In this document: positions 1 to 11,462 of the stretch, one piece after another
Position numbering within the stretch: position 1 is the stretch's first letter
Layout: every line of letters starts with the position of its first letter
Origin: Amoeboaphelidium protococcarum
Taxonomy: Eukaryota; Aphelidiomycota; Aphelidea
Reading direction: 5' to 3'
Length of the DNA stretch: 64,000 nucleotides
Assembly: GCA_023515745.1 (NCBI GenBank)
Contig: JALECJ010000258.1
Span: 1-64,000, forward strand
Notes under the pieces: generated by a model
What the model was told of the DNA's origin: nothing
Database searches by the model: none
The model's input: the letters and a program-made list of their open reading frames with translations, nothing else
Program-made: the position numbers and the translations under genes

Positions 1-1962
1 TGGGATGAGCCTGCGATGGCAGACCGATTGCTGCTGATCAATGTCAACAGTTATGAGAAGGAGTTGGTGATCGATGAAATAGGTACCCAGATTCCTATAA
101 AGTATCCGTCTGCTCATGGATTTGGTGTCTTGGGTGTGGATATTGTGTTTGAAGGCAAGACGACGGTTATTAAGCTGTCTGACTGGAAGCAGCCTGGCTC
201 AATTTACAAGATGATTGCTGACGGTTCTTAGAAGGATCAGCAATTTGAAGAAGTTGATGTCTCCGCTCCGATTCGAATGATTATTGAACTGGCTCTACCT
301 GGTCTTGGAATTTCGCTATTGGACAAGCAGTAGAAGGAGCGAGTGTATCTGTCCATGAAAGATTTAAGCCTCGTCTATAAGGATCAGTCTGTGCATGAGA
401 GTCTCGGATTCTCTATAAGTTGGATATAAGCTGACAATCAGGACTATGATGCGGATTTTCCCATTATTTTGTATCCTACCATGATTGGCTAAGAGGATGG
501 TAAGCAGTCTGCTCTTCCTGTCCTGTAAGCTGCTGTAGTAAGAGCTAAGAACAAGAATTATGGATTGGATTATTTCAAATACTTTTCTCTACTACTCCAA
601 GAAATATCTCTGGAATTGAATGAGGCTTTTATCATGTCCATAGTTGATGTGTTCAAGTTTGATGCCGTGGATCTGAATGCTGCCAGTTACATCTATGATC
701 CAATCTAGTTCTATGGCGAGCCTCAGTATTAGGAAGATGGTTAGAAAATGTATTTTGAGGTGATGGAAGTTTAGCCTATCAAGGCCAATATCACGTTTGA
801 GAGATCTCAAGGAAGCTCTTTGGATGTTGAACTTGCTCATTCCCACAATCCTATTCTATTTCTGCTGAATATATTCACAATGACGGTCGGCAATGTTTCT
901 GATGCTGGACTGAAGCTGAACGCTCTCATTTTGGAACATCCTACATTTACGATGGCTTAATTGTTGGAACTGCTTCGTAAGCATTATACTCAGGAGGTTC
1001 TGGGATAATTTTACAAACTGATTGGATCCGCCGACTTTTTGGGCAACCCTGTTGGACTGTTCAACTCGATCGGCTCTGGTGTGAAGGACGTGTTCTATGA
1101 GCCGTACTTGGGATTTGTCAGTGATCGACCTCAAGATTTTGGTATTGGAATTGCGAAAGGTGCTTCATCGTTTATTAGAAAGACTGTGTACGGATTTAGC
1201 GATACCTTTGCCAAAATGTCAAGTAGTGTGAGTAAAGGATTGGCCACGGCTACGATGGATTCCGAGTTTTAAGCGCAGAGAAAAGCATCTCGAGTCCGTA
1301 ATCGTCCAAGACATGCGATTAAAGGTGCGACTGCTGGAGCTCAGTCCTTTGCAAAGAGCATTTTGTCCGGCGTGACTGGTATCGTAGAGTAACCAATGCG
1401 GGGTGCGGAGAAGGAAGGTGCTGGTGGATTTGTCAAAGGATTTGGGAAAGGCATTGTGGGACTTGTTGCAAAACCAGCTGTCGGCCTGTTTGACTTTACC
1501 GGTAATCTCACTGAAGGCATTAGGAACTCTGCTAACGTGAAGAATCACGAATTGGAGCGTGTTAGGTACCCTCGATATGTTGGTATTTCTGGCGTGCTGG
1601 AAGTTTATGATGGAAGGAAGGCGTACGGTGCTTTTGTATTCCACTCTGCGAGATTTGAGAAGTTTGAAAATGAAGTGTACTTGGCTCATTTGGATGTTCG
1701 TAAAGATAACATTGTAGTCATGATTAGCAACTACCGTCTACTTGGACTTCAGCCTGGTGGAAGGTTTACTGTGCAGTGGTAGATGATGCTTAGTGACTCT
1801 ATTGAAATCTCATCTGCAGCGGGTGGAACTGACGTGCAGATCAAGCGACGAGAGACTAACGAAAATTTGGTCTTGCACTTGCCTGATGAGAGGACATGCA
1901 AGTGGCTCATCTCTGAGTGCAAATCAGCTTAGAATGTTTATCGCAGTCAGAATAGAATTTGA
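1..1962 (+). CDS. VPS13: VPS13-family lipid-transfer protein, C-terminal part (5' end outside window)
   Basis: VPS13 proteins are long bridge-like lipid-transfer proteins at membrane contact sites. The first codons read WDEPA, the start of the SHR-BD/VAB-type region where VPS13 proteins carry a W-D-E/D-P motif. The stretch GNPVGLFNSIGSGVKDVFYE (from about 1039) and the following glycine-rich KGASSFIRKTVYGFSDT match the amphipathic VPS13/ATG2 C-terminal region, and the last 100 residues look like the terminal PH-like domain. In-frame TAA/TAG are read as Gln; the stop is TGA at 1960-1962. The 5' part lies before the window. Family assignment is firm; which paralogue (A-D type) is not determined. 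Confidence 0.88.
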
Positions 1963-2403
1963 ATGAAGACATGATATAGTAAATGCAAATATAACTTTGA
2001 ATTTCATTAGTTTTGTTTGAGATCTATTACATAGGAGGCTGTACAGATTCTTATGGTAGCCTTCATCATCCTAAACGCAATTTAAGTGGTTCATTTAATG
2101 ATCGCGTTGATACTCTTCCAAAATAAAGCTGACTGTTCCTTTCTATCATTGAATATTTAAGCTTTACTACATATCTCTAAAAAAGCAGTTAGCGAGTAAA
2201 TTTTAGTGGTTACATGGGTGTTGTAACAGCGAGCTTAGAATGTGGCGCAGCCATAAAAAAGGGCACACAAAGGTCGATCATCATGAGCTCAATATGTTTG
2301 CCGCTTTTTGATCTGTAATTGTCACGCGATCTTTGCAAAAAATCATCGTATATTACAGCTATCTGTTCGATATATTGGTGAAATTCATTATCACTCTGTA
2401 AGA
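1963..2403. other. Intergenic, no gene seen
   Basis: AT-rich spacer between two plus-strand genes. It should hold the VPS13 3' end and the promoter of the next gene; I see no tRNA or other recognisable element. Confidence 0.5.
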
Positions 2404-5400
2404 ATGACTGATAATACGAGTGAAGATTGCAAGCCAAAGCAGACGGCGATCTATAGCTCTAATCAATCAGATGCAGATATCAGCGAATCTACGGCAAACT
2501 CGGCTAATCAGCATTTGGCGGATAATCTGCTGCTGATGGAATTTCAACTACTAAATCAGCTAGGACAAGGCGGCAGTAATAATGGTAATAGCGGAGAATA
2601 AGTGGACTCCTAGTAGTAGTCTCAATCATCAATCGCGTCCAGTCCTCGCATGTCCACTGTCACCGCTCCAAAGCGCGCCGCTGCTCATAAGAGCCCCTAG
2701 CCTAAGCGTGGTCAAGTCCCAATATCTTTCTACCAATCTCATCTGCCAGTGTCTAGCTATAAGTAACACGTAAAGAGTAATGGTAGTGCGTAAGGCAATG
2801 TGATTGAGATTTATACCATTGATACTGGCTCTGGTACCAGGAAGAAGGGCGGTATGCAGTAGCAGCAGTAAGGCATTTGGAGGAGACGCTATTTAATCGC
2901 GTAGAACAAGTTACATCGCTTCAAGAGAGAAGTGTACATCACCTGGTAGAAGAGAATTTCGCTGGCGTAGAAACGTGGATGCCTAGTTGCAGTGATTGTC
3001 TTGTTAATGGCTGGTCTTATCTGTGCACTTACCCTTACTCTGCCAAGGTGTAATTTGCTTGGATGTAAACGCGATTTCGTGTATGAGGATATAATGCGTG
3101 AATTGCGCCAGCAAAATGGTCAGCAGTCATCCGTGATTCTAGATGCTGATCGTCTTTATCAGTATCCACAGTCAGCTGAGTTGGTGCAACAAGTGTTGTC
3201 AGTATCGGATTATGAAGGCAATTAGAATTAGATCCAGTTGCTAGTTCATTCAAATTGGACTAATCACGATCAATCGGTCGTGCCTATTGTATCCAGCTCT
3301 TTAGATGTACCAGACTTGCCCAAGGCGGCCAATGTTGGTCCTTTGACTTGCGGTAAACTTGGTCCGTTTAATCAGGTACTTGGCTTCGTTCCAGCTTACA
3401 CCAGAGATTCCATGCCTTTACAGAGGGGGGATAATATTGATTTGACAGATTTTGATTACAGTACATTGGCCGACTGCTGTGTCTAGTTCTACACTTTGCA
3501 TAATGGTTGGTATGTCCGCAATAGAGATATCCATGCTCGTATTACTTGCTTTCACTCTGGGCGGAATATAATGTGGAAAGGCGTATCATCTATGAAGTTG
3601 AACCATAATTAGACTTTCACTGAGTAAGTCAAGACTGGTTATTAGACTAATACGCGCGACCGTGATCAAGTGTCTATGGTGACAGCGCTGTCAGGTAGTA
3701 CTCGATTTGAAGATGGTGGATATATGCGTGGCGTGTCTGCATATGGCAAGGTGGATGTTAGTGTAGATGCCGTTGGTAATGCCACTAGATATTTGACGAA
3801 TGTAAAATCTAAATGGTTATCAGGTGTTGCGTTTATCCATATGGCTATGAACATGAGCAGTGTCTCCACAAACTTGATTACTAATACCTCGACCATGTGG
3901 ATTAATTTGGACCACATTTAGTTATCTTTATAGACAATTGTGCCAATCTCTGATCTGGATCTAAATGTCGATAGTAATGCTTTGCAGTGGAATCAGAAAT
4001 CTGTGAATATTCTGATCAGGAATTTGAACTAGTTTGAGGCATTGTCTGATGGCCGTTCCTATATTCCTGTTTAATCTGGTGGATGTCCTCAGAAGTACAC
4101 TGACACTGGAATATCTTGTGTGAGTGATGCATCAGCCGAGTAATTACAGGTTCGCGTTGAGTAAAAGATGCAAATGGTATAGACTGATCAAGGCTAGAAG
4201 TTTTATCCGACTGTGGTGACTAATCTGAAATTTTATACCGAATAAATGAATGGTGAAGGAGGTGTCACTATGCCAGCTAAAAGTATGCCCGTCGTATTGA
4301 TATTCTAACATGCACTTCTAAATCGTACCGGATTCTGGCACAATAGACTTACCAAGTCTGGTCCATTTGCATTCCTGATGGAGGATGGCTCGTGTCCAAA
4401 TTATCAAAAGATTAATCCATCATGGGATTTAAGTTTTAAGGAGAGTCCGTGGCGATGGTTGAACGTGAAGACTTAATTTATCAATGATAGGTCAGTGCTG
4501 AATCCACAAAGCTAGATAGACATTGATGGAGTCAACTAGCGTGAGATGGTATACTTGACGAGTTGTCGATTGGGAGATATCACACTGGCCATGAATGAGG
4601 GTGATTTGGAGGATTTGGAGCCATTGCTACTTAAGGTTGTGTTTCCAAACTGTCCATCATGTCCTCAGTATGACTGGATACGATTGAATCCACCAATGAA
4701 TTCGCTTGAGAATAGTCTGTGGTCAAAGTAGGCAGACTGGCGCTAGAGTCGCGATGTGGTTGTTCAATCTATGATGTACTTGAGTAATTTGGCGCAGTTC
4801 TAGTTTAATCAAGTGAAGGCTGTTAAAGATGCTCTTCCTGGGATGGCTTAAGAGCAGTTTAATGTTGTAGTTGGTAAGCAATCTAGAGCTATGGCTGATA
4901 CTCATCTGCAGCTGGATGAAAGTAGTAGTTCTTCCGCAGACTCTGCTAGATCTTCATCATACTTGACCAATCTGTTGTTATTATCCACTCCGCTCACAAG
5001 TAATAGAATTAAGGACTCACAGTGGAAAGATTCGCCGCGCGGATCTCTGGACCTATTCACATTGGACATATCATCATCTAATCCTGATATTTACTTTTAC
5101 TTGCAGAGCATAACATCTCAACTAAATGACACGGTGAATAGCATGAGGCAGCTACTGTCATAAAGATCAGGTACTAGTGATATCAGTGTTGCTGATCATT
5201 GTGTCCACCTGAGTCGATAGTACTCAGAGTATATTAGTACTTTACGCGGCGATGGTGTTGGTGTATAATTGCTGGGAGATTTGTCTTACGCTGAAATGGT
5301 ACGCATTGATGGAGTGTCTCATTAATTGTACCAGCTGCTGGTAAATTCCATCTCGCCGTTGAGTGCAATGATGGTTTAGATATTGGAAAAGTTTTTACAG

Positions 5401-6156
5401 GATACCACAGCTCTGAGATTGCCGCTGATGCCTTGGTCACTTCAGGATTTAATTAACAAGGAGTATAGGGGTCAGTTGAAAAGATCTGGTTGGAATGTGA
5501 ATTAGCCTACTGTTGGTATGCTTCTGCAACTGATCGCCGCTGAAGACTTCACGTCTGTTATTGATCAGAAGATGAAAGTGTACTCAAATGGGACTGAGGT
5601 TGATCGTAGTAGGAGGAATAGATAGTGGAGACATCCTCTAATTATGTTGGTAAGTAATTCCACCACAACGGCCGAGAAGTCTTATACTTACTGCTTTGGT
5701 GCACAGTAGGAGTGTTTACCTTATTCTGATGCATCAGCTAGAGTCCGCTCATAGTTATCGGATGTTTAACGCCGTCTGATTTCAACTATGGATCTGTTTA
5801 ACATCAGTCCTTAGGAGTTACCATATGATGTATCCGATATGGTGGATAGTTTTGAGTATAGATCGAGTTATAATCAATGGATCACTTTCACCTTTGTCAA
5901 GATGATGCATCTCACCTCCACCATGTCTATTGAAGATTTGATTATTCATCCGCATTGGCTCCTGAGTATAATAGAGTTGCACCTGGTTGGTGGCGTCAAT
6001 CAGTTCTCCACCAGATTGTCTTCTAAAGAGTTGGCCAGTGTGAAGTGGTTACTCTCTATGCAGCTGATTAAGACTGAAGAGAGTCACTATTGGCGCGCAG
6101 TAGGATCACAGCTTATGGCTGAAGCTGCAGTTTAGTTACTAGAATTTAAAAATTGA
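2404..6156 (+). CDS. Large type II membrane protein of unknown function (1250 aa)
   Basis: One open frame from ATG 2404 to TGA 6154-6156 when TAA/TAG are Gln; no in-frame TGA occurs over 1250 codons. The first ~190 residues are Ser/Gln/Asn-rich and become basic just before a single hydrophobic segment (about residues 193-215, core LVAVIVLLMAGLICALTLTL). The remaining ~1035 residues therefore probably face the lumen or outside, with scattered Cys and many Thr/Ser/Asn. No signal peptide and no recognised domain. The first in-frame ATG was taken as start; there is none further upstream in frame. The topology suggests a surface or secretory-pathway protein (inference). I do not recognise the family. 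Confidence 0.75.
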
Positions 6157-6422
6157 ATTTAATTACATATTTATCATCTACATAGTGTCTTTGACTATAT
6201 GTTATCAACTTTTGTCTCATGATAAACTTACTACTACTATAAGTAGTGAAGCGTATTCCACGCGTCATTAGTATATGTCCTGTGATTAAGTCAAGTCAAA
6301 TAAAATGGTATGAAGTAAAGGTGAGAATCAACTAATATGATAAATGAAATTAGATTAAAGCAAGACCATAATCATAATTACACCACCATACACTACTCGC
6401 CTCATAGAGAATGTCAGGTTGA
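6157..6422. other. Convergent 3' spacer
   Basis: AT-rich spacer between the large membrane-protein gene (+) and eL15 (-); both 3' ends lie here. Nothing else seen apart from an ACGCGT palindrome near 6258. Confidence 0.4.
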
Positions 6423-7037
6423 TCAACGGTATCTTCTTAGAGACAAAGTGTTACGACGCAGCCAGTTCTGACGACGACCACTGCCAATAACCTTGTTAAA
6501 GCGATGACCCTTGCCCAGACCACGACTCTTCTTACCAGCTGCAGTAAGACCACGCTCTTCACGTCTCTTATGCACAGCCTTGCAGATCCAGTTGATGCGA
6601 GGATCATTTCTAATGGCGGTGTGAGATGGGTCCACCAAGATGACTTCATAGTACTTATAAGTAGAGTCCTAGTTGATCCAGTAGCTGTTCAACACGCGCA
6701 GGTTCATAGCCTTACGAGCGACACGCTGCTCAGCCTTGACACGCAGGGAGCGCTAAGGCTTCAACTGAACAATACCCTGAGTCTTTGGCTTACCGTAGTT
6801 GATACCCTTAGCGACCTGACGCTTTCTGCCACCACGGCGAACACGCACGCGATAGATGACGTAACCTTGCTTAGCCTTGTAACCGAGTCTTCTAGCCTTA
6901 TCTGGACGGGATGGTCTGGATGCACGGTGGATGACGTTCAACTGTCTGTACTCCCAACAACGGACTCTCAGCAAGAATCTCAACACATCGCTCTACTTCT
7001 TCTTGTACAATTCTTCAATATACTTATAAGCACCCAT
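6423..7037 (-). CDS. RPL15: 60S ribosomal protein L15 (eL15)
   Basis: 204 residues, the usual eL15 length. The N-terminus [18 protein letters not shown], the core [20 protein letters not shown] and the C-terminus [20 protein letters not shown] are near-invariant eL15 motifs. ATG is at 7035-7037 (complement) and the TGA at 6423-6425. Two or more Gln positions are encoded by TAG/TAA. It is a structural protein of the large subunit near the exit tunnel. The neighbour TRAPPC10 ends 258 bp upstream on the same strand, so the promoter lies in 7038-7294, where an interrupted dyad around TTGATC/GATCAA is visible near 7145. Confidence 0.97.
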
Positions 7038-7294
7038 CTTGATTCTGATTTATATAAATTTGATATTTCAATGACCTAATCTAATTAAGATAAGATGATG
7101 CGATTGAAATGCAAAAATTGATTAGTCGACATTTTCGGTTAAGGTTGATCGAGCGCGCTGATCAATCTGGTGCTTCAAGAGATGATCGCGTCTCACTGAT
7201 GGAATGAAAAGAGCAGCAGCTTGTATGTTTCAAAAGAGCTTAAACATGCAAGAGCGCATATCACTGTATCATTATATTAACTTAGTCACATCAC

Positions 7295-10200
7295 TCAATT
7301 GCCCTTGCTATCATGGAGACTTATATCATGAATCTGCGTCAACTTTGAGTTTGGCTATACAATCACTTGATCATTTTTGTTCTAATATTCCAGTTCCACA
7401 ATATCGGCAGCATCGGTATCAGCAGGATTGCTACTGGAATCTACAGTTATCAGTATCTCCGGCAACAATATTTTACCAAATACTGTTGACATAAGCTAAA
7501 GAGTGCACAGTATATGATCAATACCATGAGATTTCATTGAAAACTATCCCTTGGTTTTACCAACAATCACCCAGCGTTAAGGATTTTAGATAACCTCATA
7601 CTGTAATTTGATATCTGGTTATTTCTGCGCATCTTTACCACCTTGAGATGTTTACAAGCACTTAATGGCAATCTTCACTGGCGCTAATTATTAAGAGGTA
7701 AACATTTAATCACCAAAATCCCATCGATATTAAACTCGGTACGGAGGCAATGATAGTGGAACTCTGAATGACATTTTAGACTAACTATCTTCAGTACCAT
7801 CAAAGCATACCTTTAAACCTTTCTCAGAAGAAGCGGACTGATATATAAACTTGAGACACGAGAGAAGTTGATCAATGAGAACAGAGGATGGAACGCCAGA
7901 ATGGTAAGCCTGAGTCAAGTGCTTCTACATCACTTTATACTCAAATGAAGGAGCTCTCAACTAGCGATACATTGCATTCTTCAGCAACTGGTAAGATGTC
8001 GGAGAATTATCATTCTACTTCAAAAAGTGAGCCAATCTAAAGGGATGATACGGAGCTGGATGAGACAATGCAAGTCGACGGAATAGAGCTGCCTGATTAC
8101 AAACCTTTCTATCAAACACTTCCCTCCCAGTAAGAATCCCCGAAATAACGTACAAAGTGAGAAATCGACCGTACTGCAGTAATTATGGGGACATCTTATT
8201 GATAGCAGAAGTAACCATATCAAAAAGACTGCAAACTATGACATCCTCTATATGAACACATGTGAATGACACTTGAGTTTCACACTTTAAACCATTCTCA
8301 GTTGTAACGATAAATTAGTTGGAATGAATCTAATGACTAAAGAGGGTGATATCAGAGACAGAGTTTCGCCTATCTACAGATTTCCAATTATCAAAATCTA
8401 CGGTAAGGTTTCTAAAGAACATTGGATGCTCGGTCAGCGATTTAACCTGTACGTTCACTAAGACTTGATCTTTATACAGCATTTTACGTGTTACAGTAAC
8501 TTCTACAGGTTTTCTGAAATCCATAATCTCCTGGTGCTTGATACTGATCCCTCCGGCCGATAACAGCATTGTCAGAATATCAAAGCCAAACTCTGGCACT
8601 GTAACAGGACATCGAATAACAACTTTCGTGTCTCGCTAGATCTATTACTTAACTGACAATTTGCGCCCCTCTTAGAATAGCAATTCTGCTGTACCTTAGC
8701 CATCTGTACCGACATTAATATAAGCCTTGGTAAACTCTACAGCAGAATCGGATTGTAATTGCAAATCAAAACCATCAGGCAGTTCACAAAGATTAGAGTC
8801 AAGATGAATTACAACATCAAAACAGTCATCGCCGCGGTATTCAGGATAGCCTAATAGGTGCAGATCCTTCATGGAATGTCGTATATTGACGAGCCGCTTC
8901 GGTTCATCAGGTAGTACCATCATTTTCACCAACTTTACACACTATCCAATAGAAATAACAATCTGACTAATACAATAAGTACCACTGGGAACCAACTGAT
9001 TGCACTTTAAATACACTCTATTCAATCCAGGAGATAACACTATACCATCAGGTGAATTATCAGAGTGGTACATGATCTGAGAATTAACTTTGCTGTACGC
9101 AACGACAGAGATCTCATCCACCTTGAACTACGGAAGTTAAGATTCGATGCTGATGCAAAGAGTCTTTCCGCAATCCAAAATCTAATTCTCAGCCTGACCA
9201 CTAACGTCGATATTAGTTATAAGAGCCGCAGAGAATAACAAATCCAAATTGCATTCAATCATATTATCAGCTGGCAATTTTAAAGCAAATTCATTGAATT
9301 TCTAGCAATACAACTTTAAATCAGAGTCTTTCAATAAATCGCGACGTGATAGTAGCATAAGTAACACACTCATGGCATCATATTCACGTTGCAACTATAC
9401 CAAACAACTAAATAAACAATCGAGCGCATTGATATCCATCATAGTCAGAGATTGGATAAACTACTTATTATTCAGACTCTTGCTTAACACAGTTTATTGT
9501 TAGTATGCTTCAGCCACCAATTGTAAACACTCCATTATACTATCGGCACTCTCTTTATAAAGTCCTTTGTGGTATTAAGCAAGACTAATATGTATGCGAA
9601 CAACTTTATTGGCTCCATGCATTCCACACTATTAAGTGTATTCTACGCATTACTAACATACAGTCATAAAAGTATCATAGAATTAATCAAAACTACTCAA
9701 ACACTATTTAATAATCTCATTAGATAGATTTTTGTAGTCTGCAGTGGATTGCCTTTCAGTAGACTGGGAGACTGAGACTGATATCGAGCCAATCTTCCAC
9801 ACAGACCATCCGATGACGTCTAGAATGCTTTTTATATCCAGTAAACACTCAACTTTTAGTTCTTTAAATCTCTTCACTTCTGCAGGACTCCCATCCACCT
9901 TAATCTCACCAGTAGAATTACCAACTCCACCAAAAGTATTATAGCCTTACTCTATGAGATTAGAAATCAGATTTAAAACATCATGATAGGCGGAATACTT
10001 CCAAGATTCGACAAAGTAAGGACGTAGATTATCCTAATGTCTACGCAGTCGCCGACTCAGATGGATAATAAACAACTTACTCCGCAGCAGAATCTCTATA
10101 AGTAAATTATACTGAATCTTCGACGAGTCTTTCTGTTCATTATGACGCAAAATCAAGTAAATCTATCTAGCAAACAAATAACTCCAGAAATCGAATATGC

Positions 10201-11151
10201 TTATGCTATTACTTCTAATCAAGTCGTGATAAGATTTCTTGTCAAAGGCGAATATACTTGACGAATCATCCGTATGGTCACCGCCACCCACATTGGCACT
10301 CCAAGTAATCAACTATTAAGACTGACTGCTATCCGTTATCTGCACTAATGTACTATCCATAGTCTAAATGAACAGATGATCCAACTCTTGATAGAGGAGC
10401 AGAGATTCATTGTACAGCGACAGAGATTCGTAGACAGACGCCAATTACTCTTTGACTAAAAAGAAGTTGAGGTAATTGAATCCAGGCAGAGATCGAGACT
10501 AATCCAACCTCTTGACATCCTCACTCAACTGATTGATTTTCAGGGAAGCCGCTTAAAGAGCAGCATCAGTCAATCTTGAAATCACCTCTTCAACACCATC
10601 TTAATCTAATGATACCACATTCCGACTCTTAAATTCACTCTTCAATTTGTCAACAATACTGCTGGAAGAGTTAAATGTCAGCAGGAGGAAGCGGCGATTA
10701 GAATCTTGCAACTACCTGCACTTGATTTTCAACTACTTCAACTCTGCCTCATCATTACACTTTATGACGAGAAGATACACGAGGGGAGGTGATTATATAC
10801 TGACACTATTTGCAGAAACATTTCCACCAGCACTACTTATGGGAGTCGATGGTACGATGGAAGGAAGAGGACTAGAAACACTTTACATGGATGAAGAACT
10901 TCCTTACTAAATCAAGCCAGATGTTGCACCTGAGCACTGAATAAAGTTGAAGTTGACACAATTCAGAGTAACCTTGTCCAAGCCTTTAATTTAGGACTTC
11001 CACTCGATATTTCTGACGGGCAGAGCATTGCGTATAATTGGCTAAATGTCATCCCAGATTTTATAATCATCAAAAACTACAAATAAAGAGTATATACTTA
11101 ACACCTATAAATATTAGAGACAGCTTTTAAAGACTTACATTAAATGTTCAT
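7295..11151 (-). CDS. TRAPPC10: TRAPPII complex subunit TRAPPC10 (Trs130-like), one 5' intron
   Basis: About 1264 residues, the usual Trs130/TRAPPC10 size. The N-terminal third carries family signatures: the NIEWKSQIKG segment, a hydrophobic VDKLKSEFKS block, LNFFLVKEQLASVYESLSLY followed by QELDHLF, and FDFWSYLFARQIYLIL. The C-terminal part is the beta-sandwich region ending with KLQYEVIQNPQRWVIVGKTK. TRAPPII is a Rab GEF and tether at the Golgi. I propose a 13-nt first exon (11139-11151) and a 62-nt intron at 11077-11138 with GTAAGT and TTTGTAG ends; this joins in frame and matches the other introns here. Without it the ORF could start at 11140. Stop TGA at 7295-7297. TAA/TAG serve as Gln many times. 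Confidence 0.88.
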
Positions 11152-11462
11152 GGCAATGTGTAATAAAGTGCCACTATGCCGTACGTACAGTTCAATTGCT
11201 GTTTTAGACGCGAACGAGAAAACACATGAAACTGAAACGATTTATATTCTCAGCGAGAAAATGATCTCAAACTGCACTGGAATATCTCCTTGGTGTTTAC
11301 ATTGCAGTGAAGATATTAACAAGCACAAGTTGACTTTCCAAAGACAGGCTATTAGGAAGATTCTTATTGAATTTCTTCAAGCAATCAACATGCAGAGATG
11401 AAAATAAAACGTGTGATCCACAGTATTCCGTTTTTCAAATAGTTTCACACTTCTGAGCAATT
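11152..11462. other. Intergenic, no gene seen
   Basis: Spacer between two minus-strand genes; it should carry the TRAPPC10 promoter and the 3' end of the upstream PH-MyTH4-FERM gene. Open frames here have no gene-like features. Confidence 0.4.
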
